DNA from: Microbacterium sp. AK009
GTDB taxonomy: Bacteria > Actinomycetota > Actinomycetes > Actinomycetales > Microbacteriaceae
Assembly: GCF_013410955.1 (NCBI RefSeq)
Contig: NZ_JACCCG010000001.1
Span: 417,605-481,604 of the forward strand
Reading direction: 5' to 3'
DNA length: 64,000 nucleotides
This document shows positions 50,207-58,726 of this stretch, piece by piece. Positions within the stretch are counted from its first letter, which is position 1, and each line of letters starts with the position of its first letter. The translations under genes and the position numbers were made by a program. Below the pieces are notes generated by a model. It searched no databases and was not told where the DNA came from. It was given only the letters and a program-made list of their open reading frames with translations.

Positions 50207-50917
50207 TCAGCGGGCGGCGATCAGGCGCGCTCCGGCGATCATCAGCGGGGCGTAGCAGACGAGCGCGAGGATCACGCCGATGGGGCCGAGGCCGAAGGCC
50301 GGGAGGATCCAGGGCAGGAAGCCGAGCGGTGCGATCCACCACGAGACGGCCTTCGCCCGTGCGAGGGCGAGCGAGAGCAGCGCGATCCCGACGAGCCCGC
50401 CGATCATGCCCGAGAACTGCCAGATCGCGACCGACCATTCCTTCGCGACGGTGTCCATCAGCACGGCGTCGTCGATCGAGAGCACGTTGCCGGCGCTCAC
50501 GAGAAACCAGTCCGACAGCAGCAGACCCGACATCTGCACGGCACCGAAGGCGGTCATCACGGCGGCGATCGGCAGGAAGATCCGGCCGCGGCGGCCACGG
50601 AGGAGGCCGAGGGTGGCGAGGGCGCCGAACACGAGCGCGACCCAGCCGTAGTGCAGGGCGTTGGCCGAGACGAGGCTCAGCGCCGGGTCGGCGGCGAGCG
50701 ACTCGATGTAGCCCGCGGTGCCCGGCGAGGTCTGCTGCGGCGAAGTGAGGAACCCGACGGTGAACAGCAGCGGCGCGGCGATCAGTCCGGCGCCGCCGAT
50801 GCGCTGCAGGCGATTCGGACGGACGGGGCCGAGCGGCTCGCGCACCTTCCTCTTCGCGGCGGGCGCGGCGGGTGCCGCGGCGGCGGCAGAGGCGGGAGTG
50901 GAGGTGAAGAGATCCAT
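50207..50917 (-). CDS. Six-helix membrane protein of unknown function
   Basis: 236 residues. An Ala/Pro-rich cytoplasmic N-terminus (about 35 residues, TPASAAAAAPAAPAAKRK) precedes six hydrophobic helices (AGLIAAPLLFTVGFLTS, YGWVALVFGALATLGLL, IFLPIAAVMTAFGAVQMSGL, FSGMIGGLVGIALLSLALA, WWIAPLGFLPWILPAFGLG, IGVILALVCYAPLMIAGAR). I do not recognise a family. It lies 112 bases downstream of a two-component system on the same strand and may be its target. Confidence 0.75.
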   Translation of the reverse strand: MDLFTSTPASAAAAAPAAPAAKRKVREPLGPVRPNRLQRIGGAGLIAAPLLFTVGFLTSPQQTSPGTAGYIESLAADPALSLVSANALHYGWVALVFGALATLGLLRGRRGRIFLPIAAVMTAFGAVQMSGLLLSDWFLVSAGNVLSIDDAVLMDTVAKEWSVAIWQFSGMIGGLVGIALLSLALARAKAVSWWIAPLGFLPWILPAFGLGPIGVILALVCYAPLMIAGARLIAAR

Positions 50918-51029
50918 GGTGGTGTGTGCCTTTCGGGCGGTTCTGGTTGGTGATTCCAGATTCCCGTCCGGCCGACCCGGGCCCCCAGGGTGCGGCGTCC
51001 CGCCATTGTCCCGACCTGGGCCCGGGACG

Positions 51030-51689
51030 TCAGGACCGCCCGAGTCCCGCGTCGCGGGCGCGCACGATCGCCTCGGCCCGGTCGGCGACCTGCAGCTTGG
51101 CGAAGATGTTCGAGACGTTGTTGCGCACGGTCTTGGGTGAGAGGAAGAGCGTCTGCGCGATCTGCGGATTCGACCGCCCCGCGGCGAGCAGGTCGAGGAT
51201 CTCGCGCTCGCGTGCGGTCAGCTGCGGGAAGACCTCCGCGGCAGGCGAGGAGGCGGGCCCCGTGGTGAAGAACTCGGCGACGCGTCGTGCGATCGCGGCG
51301 CCGAACACGAGCTCGCCGCCCGCGACGGCGGTGATGGCCGCCCGGATCTGGTGCTGACTCGCACCCTTGACGAGATACCCGCGTGCGCCGGCGCGCATCG
51401 CAGCGAAGACGGTCTCGTCGTCCTCCGACATCGTGAGGATGACGACGGCCAGATGCGGATGCCGCGCCACGATCTCCTTCGTCGCCGCCAGTCCGTCGAG
51501 TCGGGGCATCTGCACATCCATCACGACGACGTCGGCGTCGGCGGCGTCGGTCGCCTCGATCGCCTCGGCGCCGTCGGCGGCCGTGGCGACGATCTCGATG
51601 CCGTCCATCGACTCCAACAGCATCGACAGCCCTTCGCGGTAGACGGGGTGGTCGTCGACGAGGATCACCCGGATCGATTCAGTCGACAT
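51030..51689 (-). CDS. NarL/LuxR-type response regulator
   Basis: 219 residues. Receiver domain with DD at 12-13, phospho-acceptor Asp58 (VVVMDVQMPRLDG), Thr in ILTMSEDD and Lys in YLVKGAS. The LuxR HTH is at about 155-210 (LTAREREILDLLAAGRSNPQ, LFLSPKTVRNNVSNIFAKL). It overlaps the histidine kinase stop by 11 bases; the two form one transcript. Confidence 0.95.
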   Translation of the reverse strand: MSTESIRVILVDDHPVYREGLSMLLESMDGIEIVATAADGAEAIEATDAADADVVVMDVQMPRLDGLAATKEIVARHPHLAVVILTMSEDDETVFAAMRAGARGYLVKGASQHQIRAAITAVAGGELVFGAAIARRVAEFFTTGPASSPAAEVFPQLTAREREILDLLAAGRSNPQIAQTLFLSPKTVRNNVSNIFAKLQVADRAEAIVRARDAGLGRS

Positions 51690-53742
51690 GTGCGACCTCC
51701 TCCTCTCGTGCAGTGACTGATCGGAGGGGGAGATGAACGCGGATGACGGTGCCCTCGCCCTCTCGTGAGGAGACCTCGAGCGTGCCGCCGAGTTCGGCGG
51801 CGCGCTCGCGCTGCGAGTGCAACCCGACTCCCGTCGAGCCTGGAGCCGCGAGACCGCGCCCGTCATCCGAGACCTCCAGTCGCAGCATCCCGTCCTCTTC
51901 GCCGAGTTCCACCTCGACGCGGGCGGCCCCGGAGTGCTTGTGGGCGTTCACCAGCGCCTCCGAGGCGATGCGGAACGCCGCGACCTCGACGGCGGGCGGC
52001 AGGTCGGGCGGCACCGCGCCGGTCACCGTCACCGCCATGCCGCCGCCGCTCAGGCGCGCGGCCTGCTGGTCGAGCGCGCCGAGAAGCCCGAGGTCGTCGA
52101 GGGCGGGCGGGCGAAGGTCTTGCGTGATGCGGCGGATTTCGCCGATCACCTCCGACTGGTCGTCGATCGCGGCGTCGACGAGCGCGAGCGATCTCGCGGG
52201 GTCGCGCTCGGCGAGGTTCCGCGCGGTCTCCAGGCGCAGCTTGACGCCGGCGAGGAGAGGACCGAGGCCGTCGTGGAGCTCTCGGCGCAGACGCGAGCGC
52301 TCCTCCTCGCGGGCGAGGACCAGTTTCTCTCGCCCCGCCTGCAGCTCGCGCCCGAGTTCGGCGCTGCGGACCGAAGCGGCGGCGAGCCGTACCAGATCGC
52401 CGAGGAGGCGCTGGTCGCGGGTGGAGACGACGGGGCGACGGCCGGCTTCGATGAGGATGCGTCCGATGATTTCGCCCCGGTGGTCGATGGGCACCTCTGC
52501 GCCATCCGTGATGGGTGTGCCGTACGTCGCCACCATCGCCTCTCCGCCCGGGCGGTCGAGTTCGACGCGCACCGAGCGCGACCCGAAGGCCTCGGCCACC
52601 GCGGCGGCGAGTTCGGAAAGCTGAGCCGGCGCGTCAGGGGCGCGGTCGAGTCGTTCGCCGAGCGACGAGACGACGGCGTAGGGGTCGCCGCGGCGGCCGC
52701 TGACGAGGCGGCTGGCGATCGAGAAGAGCGTGCCGCGCAGCGGCGCGTAGGCGATGGTGACGGCGACGACGGCGAGGAGCATGGCGACCCGGTCGTCGAT
52801 CGCGCTGCCGATGGCGAGCACGATCAGCACGTCGACGAGCACGATGCCGCCGATCAGCAGGCCGTAGACGAGCGTCCACGACAGCAGCCGGTCGATGGAG
52901 TAGAGGCGGTAGCGGGTGACGGCGACGACGACCGACGCGCTGACGAGCCCGATCGTCACCCCGAGCAGCAGGTCGACCAGGCCCGTCGGCACGTTCGGGA
53001 AGACGAAGACGAGAGCCACGAGGAAGATGAGGGCCGACCACACCAGCCAGCGCAGCTGCGCCTTCTCCACCGGGGTCGCGCCGAAGCGGCGGCTGATGCA
53101 GACGAGGAGGGCCAGGAGGAGGCCGAGCCCGAGGCACGGGACGGCTGCGGCGAGGAGGCCCAGCCACACTCCGAGAGGCAGGGGGAGTGTGGGAAGCGCC
53201 GGCTCGAACGCGGCGAGCAGGTCGGTGCGGTCGTCGTTGTCGAGGCTCAGCGCCTCGGCGGGGGAGAAGAGGAAGGCGAAGGGCAGCACGAGCCCGAGCA
53301 CGATGGCGACGATCGAGACGATGCGCCAGACCCGGCCGCGCAGGCGCCCATCGGGGAAGAGGAGCAGCAGCAGGATGATCGGGAAGATCAGCACCGCCCC
53401 GAACCGGCTGAAGAACCAGAAGGCCGGCGGAGCCCACCACGCTGCCTGGTCGAAGTACCAGGCGTAGTTGACCGCCGCCGAGGCGAGGCCGTCGACGATC
53501 CAGAAGACGCCGAAGACCGTCAGGACCACGGCGATCGGATGCCACGGCAACCGCCACAGCAGGAGCGCACCGGGGATGAGCATCGCCACCCCGGGCAGAA
53601 CGCCCGACCAGCCGGACGACAGCGGCGGGTTCGGGTGGGCCGGCAGCACCGCAAGGTCGAGGGCGAGGGCGCCGATTCCCGAGACGATCGAGATCGCCAC
53701 CGCGACGAGGGTGGTGGCGCGGCTGGCGGCGGCGCGGGTCAT
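51679..53742 (-). CDS. Membrane sensor histidine kinase (HisKA_3 type)
   Basis: 687 residues. About ten N-terminal membrane helices (residues 8-340) with no large outer loop, a GAF-like segment (about 365-455: SSLGERLDRAPDAPAQLSEL, VEVPIDHRGEIIGRILIEAG), then HisKA_3 with His490 in REELHDGLGP-type context (RRELHDGLGPLLAGVKLRLE) and a HATPase domain (RIASEALVNAHKHSGA, DDGRG, GVGLHSQRERAAELGG). The membrane array probably senses an envelope signal. ATG 53742 was chosen: it opens the first helix region. It is divergent from an alpha/beta hydrolase with a palindrome between. Confidence 0.92.
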   Translation of the reverse strand: MTRAAASRATTLVAVAISIVSGIGALALDLAVLPAHPNPPLSSGWSGVLPGVAMLIPGALLLWRLPWHPIAVVLTVFGVFWIVDGLASAAVNYAWYFDQAAWWAPPAFWFFSRFGAVLIFPIILLLLLFPDGRLRGRVWRIVSIVAIVLGLVLPFAFLFSPAEALSLDNDDRTDLLAAFEPALPTLPLPLGVWLGLLAAAVPCLGLGLLLALLVCISRRFGATPVEKAQLRWLVWSALIFLVALVFVFPNVPTGLVDLLLGVTIGLVSASVVVAVTRYRLYSIDRLLSWTLVYGLLIGGIVLVDVLIVLAIGSAIDDRVAMLLAVVAVTIAYAPLRGTLFSIASRLVSGRRGDPYAVVSSLGERLDRAPDAPAQLSELAAAVAEAFGSRSVRVELDRPGGEAMVATYGTPITDGAEVPIDHRGEIIGRILIEAGRRPVVSTRDQRLLGDLVRLAAASVRSAELGRELQAGREKLVLAREEERSRLRRELHDGLGPLLAGVKLRLETARNLAERDPARSLALVDAAIDDQSEVIGEIRRITQDLRPPALDDLGLLGALDQQAARLSGGGMAVTVTGAVPPDLPPAVEVAAFRIASEALVNAHKHSGAARVEVELGEEDGMLRLEVSDDGRGLAAPGSTGVGLHSQRERAAELGGTLEVSSREGEGTVIRVHLPLRSVTAREEEVAHVD

Positions 53743-53763
53743 CCGATCATCGTTCCAGCTGAC

Positions 53764-53796
53764 GTGTCCCGGTGTCACGGGACACGTGTCCCTGTC
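53764..53796. promoter_or_regulatory. GTGTCCCG palindrome with third half-site
   Basis: GTGTCCCG, 6 bases, CGGGACAC (53764-53785) is perfect, and GTGTCCCTGTC follows at once. It lies between the histidine kinase and the alpha/beta hydrolase genes and is a candidate site for the LuxR-type regulator. Confidence 0.6.
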
Positions 53797-53815
53797 TTCC
53801 GCTCCTCGCGGTGGG

Positions 53816-53821
53816 TACGGT
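53816..53821 (+). promoter_or_regulatory. -10 box TACGGT of a probable leaderless hydrolase transcript
   Basis: TACGGT, seven bases, then ATG 53829; no SD. The GTGTCCC palindrome is about 30-50 bases upstream. Confidence 0.45.
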
Positions 53822-53828
53822 GTTCCCC

Positions 53829-54647
53829 ATGCCGACTCTCGATCACGCTGGTGCCCGCCTCCACTGGGAGGCCGCCGGCCCCGAGGGCGCACCGGCGCTT
53901 CTCTTTCTGCACGTCGGAATCGCGACCTCGGCGATGTGGGATCCGCTGTGGGCCGACCTGCAGCGCGATTTCCGCGTCATCCGCCACGACCTCCGGTGGT
54001 TCGGCGACAGCCCTTCCGACGATGTGGAGTACTCGAACCGCGCCGACGCGGTCGCGGTGCTCGACGCGGCGGGGGTCGATCAGGCGATCCTCATCGGCGC
54101 CTCGTACGGCGGAGCGGTCGCGATCGACACCGCACTGGAGTACCCCGACCGCGTCGCGGGACTGGTGACGATCGGGTCGGGGCCGAGCGGCTTCCCCGCG
54201 GTCGAGCCCACTGCGCGCGAGAGGGAGCTGCAGGCGCCGATCGAAGAGGCCGAGGAGGCGCGGGACTGGGATCGCCTCGTCGAATTGGAAGCTCTCTTCT
54301 GGGGTGTCGGTCCGACGCGCGAGACCGCCGACGTCGATCCGCTCTTCCTGCAGCGGCTTCGCGAGCTCGGGGACGCGAACAAGCCGCTTCTCGACGGCGA
54401 CCCTCAGCCGGTGCCGATGGAGCCGCCGGCGTACGGGCGTCTCGGCGACATCACGGTGCCCGCCCTCTTCATCGTCGGCGAGCACGACACGTCCGCCGCG
54501 CGGGCGCAGGCGGAGCATCTCGCAGAAGCCGTCGACGGTGCATCCCTCCATGTCTTCCCCGGCACGGCGCACGTGCCGAGCATCGAGTACCCGCAGCCCT
54601 TCCTCGGCCTCCTGCGCGAATGGCTCACCGGGAGGGTCGCCGGCTGA
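53829..54647 (+). CDS. Alpha/beta hydrolase
   Basis: 272 residues. LLFLHVGIATSAMWDPLW contains the oxyanion-side HVG (in place of HGxP/HGG), HDLRWFGDSP follows strand 4, and the nucleophile elbow is GASYGG (Ser). The acid is in GEHDTSAARAQAE and the His in PGTAHVPSIEYP. The lid is short. Soluble, no signal peptide. It is divergent from the sensor kinase, with which it may share regulation. Substrate unknown. Confidence 0.9.
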   Translation: MPTLDHAGARLHWEAAGPEGAPALLFLHVGIATSAMWDPLWADLQRDFRVIRHDLRWFGDSPSDDVEYSNRADAVAVLDAAGVDQAILIGASYGGAVAIDTALEYPDRVAGLVTIGSGPSGFPAVEPTARERELQAPIEEAEEARDWDRLVELEALFWGVGPTRETADVDPLFLQRLRELGDANKPLLDGDPQPVPMEPPAYGRLGDITVPALFIVGEHDTSAARAQAEHLAEAVDGASLHVFPGTAHVPSIEYPQPFLGLLREWLTGRVAG

Positions 54648-54731
54648 TACCAGGGCGTTGCGCGGGCGACAAGCCCACGACCGCGGAAAGAGGCCCCCGA
54701 CAGAATGGATCCGTCCGAAGGAATGGATCCG

Positions 54732-55763
54732 ATGACCTCCCCCCAACCGCCGCGCCTGTCGTTGTTCGTCGAGCCGGCGGACGGGGTCGAGGACGCGATC
54801 GCCGCCGCGGCGGTGATCGACGGGTTCGGCGTCGACGTGCCCGTGACCCTCGCCTGGGCTGCCGAGGTCGGACGGATGCTGCCCGCCGACGCCTCGCTCA
54901 CCGACCGCTGGCAGCTGCTCGCCGGCACCGCGTTCCTCGACGTCGGCGCCGCGCGCATCCTCGAACCGCACCTGGACGCACTCGCCATCCTCGGCGAGGC
55001 GGGGGTGGAGCCCGAGGAGGCGGCGACCTGGGGCGTCTTCGCCGCCGAAGGGGCCGGCACGCGGCTGACGGCCGAGGCGGATGCCACGGGCTGGACGCTT
55101 CGCGGAACCAAACCGTGGTGCTCGCTGGCCGGATCCCTCTCGCACGCGCTCGTCACCGCGTGGGTCGACGACGAGGACCGGCGGCTCTTCGCCGTTCCGA
55201 TTCGACATGGAACCGTGACGCCGCACGCCGGCCCCTGGCACGCCCGCGGCCTCTCCCAGGTGGTCAGCGCGCCGGTCGACTTCGCCGGCACACCGGCGGA
55301 GCCGGTCGGCGACGTCGGCTGGTACCTGCGGCGCCCCGGCTTCGCCCACGGCGGCGTGGGCGTGGCAGCGGCATGGTGGGGCGGGGCGATGGGTCTGCTG
55401 CCGGCGCTTCGGGCCGCGGCGAGCACCGAGCGCGCGGATCAGATCGCCCACCTGCACCTCGGGGACGCCGATGCGGCGCTGTGGGCGGCGCGCGCGGTGC
55501 TCGCCGAGACGGCCGACGTGTTCTCCGCCGGCCCCCGCGCCGACGCCGGGCTCCTCGCGCATCGCGCCCGCACGATCACCGCCCGCGCGGCCACGGCCGC
55601 GCTCGAGACGGCCGACCTCGCGCTCGGGCCCCTGCCGCTCGTCGCAGACGAGGCCCACGCGCGTCGCGCCGCCGACCTGCACCTCTATCTCCGCCAGCAC
55701 CACGGCGCGCGCGACGCGGCGCGCATCGGGCGCGACCTCACGATGTCGGAGCAGCCGTGGTGA
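54732..55763 (+). CDS. Acyl-CoA dehydrogenase-like protein
   Basis: 343 residues, shorter than typical ACADs (about 380). The middle domain is recognisable (WGVFAAEGAGTRLTAEADAT, GWTLRGTKPWCSLAGSLSHA, LVTAWVDDEDRRLFAVPI), and the C-terminal helices (VLAETADVFSAGPRADAGLL, LALGPLPLVADEAHARRAAD) carry few FAD-binding residues and no clear catalytic Glu. ATG 54732 is preferred: AAGGA lies nine bases upstream; two earlier in-frame ATGs lack spacing. It overlaps the next gene by four bases (GTGA) and belongs to a three-gene unit with PIG-L/methyltransferase and GT2. Confidence 0.8.
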   Translation: MTSPQPPRLSLFVEPADGVEDAIAAAAVIDGFGVDVPVTLAWAAEVGRMLPADASLTDRWQLLAGTAFLDVGAARILEPHLDALAILGEAGVEPEEAATWGVFAAEGAGTRLTAEADATGWTLRGTKPWCSLAGSLSHALVTAWVDDEDRRLFAVPIRHGTVTPHAGPWHARGLSQVVSAPVDFAGTPAEPVGDVGWYLRRPGFAHGGVGVAAAWWGGAMGLLPALRAAASTERADQIAHLHLGDADAALWAARAVLAETADVFSAGPRADAGLLAHRARTITARAATAALETADLALGPLPLVADEAHARRAADLHLYLRQHHGARDAARIGRDLTMSEQPW

Positions 55764-57142
55764 CCTTCAGCCATCTCGACCCGGGCACCGACGAGGAGCG
55801 CTGGCAGGCCGCGTTCGACGCGCGCCGACTTCCCCCCGCCGACACCGACGTCGATGCGCTGGTCGTGATCTCGGCCCACCCCGACGACGAGACGCTCGGC
55901 GTCGCCGGGCTCATGCACACCGTCGCCGCGCGCGGTGGCCGGGTCATCGTCGTCGTCGCGACCGACGGGGAGAACTCCCACCCCGGCTCGCCCACCCACA
56001 CGCCCGACGACCTGCGCTCGGTGCGCCGCGGTGAGGTGCGGCAGGCCCTCGAGAAGGTCTGCCCCGCGGCATCCGTCGCCTTCCTCGGCCATACCGACGG
56101 CGGCCTCGATGCGGTGCAGACGCGGCTGACCGGCGAGATCGACGCTCTCGTGCGGACCGTCGGCACGCCCCGCTCGCGCACGCTCGTCGTCTCGCCGTGG
56201 ACCGGTGACGCGCACCGCGATCACCGGATCGCCGGTGAGGCCGCACACGCCGTCGCCCGGCACCTCGGCGTGCGCTACCGGGCGTACCCGATCTGGCTCT
56301 GGCACTGGGGCACCGCGGATGACCCGCCGTGGGGCCACATCGAACTGGTGCCGCTCAGCGCGGAGGCCCGCCGGGCGAAGGGCGAGGCGCTTGCCGCTCA
56401 CCGCAGCCAGACGGCGGCGCTGTCTGGTGCACCGGGCGACGAGCCGATCGTGAGCGGCGGGATGCTGCAGCACTTCACGCGCGGCTTCGAAACGCTGATC
56501 CGCCTCGACGACGACCCCGCGCCCGACGAGGCGTGGCATGGATCGACGCCGCAGGAGCATTTCGCAGACCTCTACGCGCGACGCCCCGACCCGTGGGGCT
56601 TCGAGACCCGCTGGTACGAGGAGCGCAAGCGCGCGGTGCTGCTCGCATCGCTGCCGCGGCCGCGGTACGAGCGGGCCGTGGAGCTCGGGTGTTCAACGGG
56701 GGTGCTCACCGCGCAGCTCGCCGAGCGGTGCGACGCGCTCCTCGGCATCGACTTCGCCGAGGCGGCGCTCGAGACCGCGCGCGAGCGGCTGGACGGTCGG
56801 GCGAACGTCGAGCTGCGGCAGGCGACGCTCCCGGCGGAGTGGCCCGAGGGCACGTTCGACCTCATCGTCATGTCGGAGGTCGGCTACTTCTGGGACGCCC
56901 CCGACCTCGAACGCGCGATCGCCCGGGCGATCAGCTCGCTCCGCCCCGACGGGCATCTCGTCGCGTGCCACTGGCGGTACGCGGTCGACACGAACCCGGT
57001 GAGCGGCGACGGCGTGCACATCGCGCTTCGGACCCAGAAGGACCTCGCGGTGGTGGTGCGGCACGAGGAGGATGACTTCCTGCTCGAGGTCTTCGCACGC
57101 CCGCCGGCGCCGTCCGTCGCGCGCGAGACGGGCATGCTGTGA
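55760..57142 (+). CDS. PIG-L/LmbE-type deacetylase fused to a SAM-dependent methyltransferase
   Basis: 460 residues. Residues about 30-225: PIG-L fold with Zn motif AHPDDE (39-44) and the third ligand in DAHRDHRIAG, normally N-acetylglucosamine or related deacetylation. Residues about 260-455: class I methyltransferase of NodS type (WYEERKRAVLLASLPRPRYE, ELGCSTGVLTAQLAERCDAL, GIDFAEAAL, FDLIVMSEVGYFW). A linker at about 245-260 joins them. GTG 55760 overlaps the ACAD gene; the GT2 GTG overlaps its stop. I infer successive N-deacetylation and N-methylation of a sugar or glycolipid. Confidence 0.9.
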   Translation: MTFSHLDPGTDEERWQAAFDARRLPPADTDVDALVVISAHPDDETLGVAGLMHTVAARGGRVIVVVATDGENSHPGSPTHTPDDLRSVRRGEVRQALEKVCPAASVAFLGHTDGGLDAVQTRLTGEIDALVRTVGTPRSRTLVVSPWTGDAHRDHRIAGEAAHAVARHLGVRYRAYPIWLWHWGTADDPPWGHIELVPLSAEARRAKGEALAAHRSQTAALSGAPGDEPIVSGGMLQHFTRGFETLIRLDDDPAPDEAWHGSTPQEHFADLYARRPDPWGFETRWYEERKRAVLLASLPRPRYERAVELGCSTGVLTAQLAERCDALLGIDFAEAALETARERLDGRANVELRQATLPAEWPEGTFDLIVMSEVGYFWDAPDLERAIARAISSLRPDGHLVACHWRYAVDTNPVSGDGVHIALRTQKDLAVVVRHEEDDFLLEVFARPPAPSVARETGML

Positions 57143-57828
57143 CCGCGGTGGCCGTCGTCGTGCCCGTGCACGACGAGGAAGAGCTGCTGGCTCGCTGCCT
57201 CGCGTCGCTCACCGTCGCGCAGGAGGCCGCCGCGCGGGCGGGGGCGCGCGTCGAGGTCGTCGCGGTGCTCGATGCCTGCACCGATCGGTCGGCCGCCATC
57301 GCCGCCGAGTTCGACGTGACGCTGGTCGAGGTCTCGGCGGCGCGCGTGGGCACCGCGCGCCGTGCCGGGGTGAGCGCGGCGCTTCGCCGACTCGATCCGG
57401 CCGACCTCGCCCAGGTGTGGATCGCGAACACCGACGCCGACTCCGTCGTGCCCGCGAACTGGCTCACCCATCAGCTGACGCTGATGCGCGCAGGCTCCGA
57501 CCTCATGCTCGGCACGGTGCGTCCTGACTTCGCCGACCTCGCACCCGCGCACGTGGCGTACTGGCGGGCGACGCACCACCGGGGCCGCCCGCCCGGCAAC
57601 ACCCACGGCGCCAACCTCGGAGTGCGAGGGAGTGTGTACCGCGCGGCCGGCGGCTTCACCGAGGTGCCCGAGCACGAGGACGTCCGCCTTGTCGAGGCTG
57701 CGCGCGCGCTCGGCGCCATCATCACCCCGAGCGACGTCGCCGAGGTGATGACCTCGGGCCGCTTCGAAGGACGCACCCCCGGCGGGTACGCCGCCTTCGT
57801 CCGCGCCACCGCGGCGCAGTTCGCCTGA
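57139..57828 (+). CDS. Glycosyltransferase family 2
   Basis: 229 residues. GT-A fold: VAVVVPVHDEEELLARCLAS (nucleotide loop), VLDACTDRSAAIAAEF, NTDADSVVP (metal-binding DXD) and acceptor-side THGANLGVRGSVYRAAGGFT, EHEDVRLVEAA. No transmembrane helices are seen, so it is soluble or peripheral. It is last in the ACAD / PIG-L-methyltransferase / GT2 unit, coupled by a GTGA overlap. Likely a glycan- or lipid-linked sugar donor; the acceptor is unknown. Confidence 0.92.
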   Translation: MTAVAVVVPVHDEEELLARCLASLTVAQEAAARAGARVEVVAVLDACTDRSAAIAAEFDVTLVEVSAARVGTARRAGVSAALRRLDPADLAQVWIANTDADSVVPANWLTHQLTLMRAGSDLMLGTVRPDFADLAPAHVAYWRATHHRGRPPGNTHGANLGVRGSVYRAAGGFTEVPEHEDVRLVEAARALGAIITPSDVAEVMTSGRFEGRTPGGYAAFVRATAAQFA

Positions 57829-57832
57829 GCCG

Positions 57833-57838
57833 TACACT
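57833..57838 (+). promoter_or_regulatory. -10 box TACACT of a probable leaderless LLM transcript
   Basis: TACACT, seven bases, ATG 57846; no SD. It lies directly after the GT2 stop. Confidence 0.5.
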
Positions 57839-57845
57839 CGGCCTC

Positions 57846-58724
57846 ATGCGCCACGGCATCGTCATCCTCCCGCAGGAGCCCTGGGCCGAGGTCCGCCGGA
57901 AGTGGCAGGCGGCCGAGCAGCTGGGCTTCGACCACGCCTGGACCTACGACCACCTCTCGTGGCGGTCTCTCGCCGATCAGCCCTGGTATGCGACGATCCC
58001 GACGCTGACCGCCGCGGCCCTCGCGACGACCACGATCAGGCTCGGCACGTTCGTGGCGTCGCCGAACTTCCGGCATCCGGTCCCCTTCGCCAAGGAGATG
58101 GCGACCGTCGATGAGATCTCGGGCGGACGGATGCTGCTGGGTGTCGGGTCGGGGGGAACCGGCTTCGACGCCTTCGTCCTCGGTCAGCCCGAGTACACGC
58201 CCCGTCAGCGGCACGAACGATACGTCGAGTTCGTCAGCGCGCTCGACGAGCTGCTGCGCTTCGAGGCGCCGGGTTCGGGCGGCATCAGCGTCGACGGCGA
58301 CTGGTACACCGCCCGGAGCGCCCGGATGGTGGGGCAGCCGGCGCGGCGGCCTCGGATGCCGCTGATCCTCGCGGCGAACGGGCCGAAGGGCCTCGCCCTC
58401 GTCGCCGAGCGGGGCGACGCCTGGGTGACGACGGGGCCCGAGGGCACGCCCGAGGAGGAGTGGTGGCAGGCGATCGCGGGGCTTTCGTCGCGGCTCGGTG
58501 ACGCCCTCGACACGCAGGGGCGCGACCCTCGGACGCTCGACCGGTACCTCTCGCTCGACTCGGAGAGCACCTACTTCCTCGAGAGCGTGCAGAAGTTCGA
58601 GGATGCCGCGGGGCACGCCGCCGAGCTCGGGTTCACCGACGTCATCACGCATTGGCCGCGGGCGGACGGGGTCTACGCCGGCAGCGAGGACGTGCTCGTC
58701 GAGGTCGCGTCACGCGTCTGCTGA
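57846..58724 (+). CDS. LLM-class flavin (probably F420)-dependent oxidoreductase
   Basis: 292 residues of bacterial-luciferase-like TIM barrel: IVILPQEPWAEVRRKWQAAE, GFDHAWTYDHLSW, TIRLGTFVASPNFRHPVPFA, VDEISGGRMLLGVGSGGTGF and PLILAANGPKGLALVAERGD. The F420 cofactor is inferred from the actinobacterial subgroup and cannot be proven from sequence. It starts after its own -10 box, so it is probably not part of the GT2 operon. Substrate unknown. It converges with the CHAD gene. Confidence 0.92.
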   Translation: MRHGIVILPQEPWAEVRRKWQAAEQLGFDHAWTYDHLSWRSLADQPWYATIPTLTAAALATTTIRLGTFVASPNFRHPVPFAKEMATVDEISGGRMLLGVGSGGTGFDAFVLGQPEYTPRQRHERYVEFVSALDELLRFEAPGSGGISVDGDWYTARSARMVGQPARRPRMPLILAANGPKGLALVAERGDAWVTTGPEGTPEEEWWQAIAGLSSRLGDALDTQGRDPRTLDRYLSLDSESTYFLESVQKFEDAAGHAAELGFTDVITHWPRADGVYAGSEDVLVEVASRVC

Positions 58725-58726
58725 GC

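Noticed and set aside
53468-55759. 5' extension of the PIG-L/methyltransferase frame
   Set aside because: The open frame upstream of 55760 is antisense to the kinase gene or out of frame with the hydrolase and ACAD genes; GTG 55760 gives the family start and a GTGA overlap.
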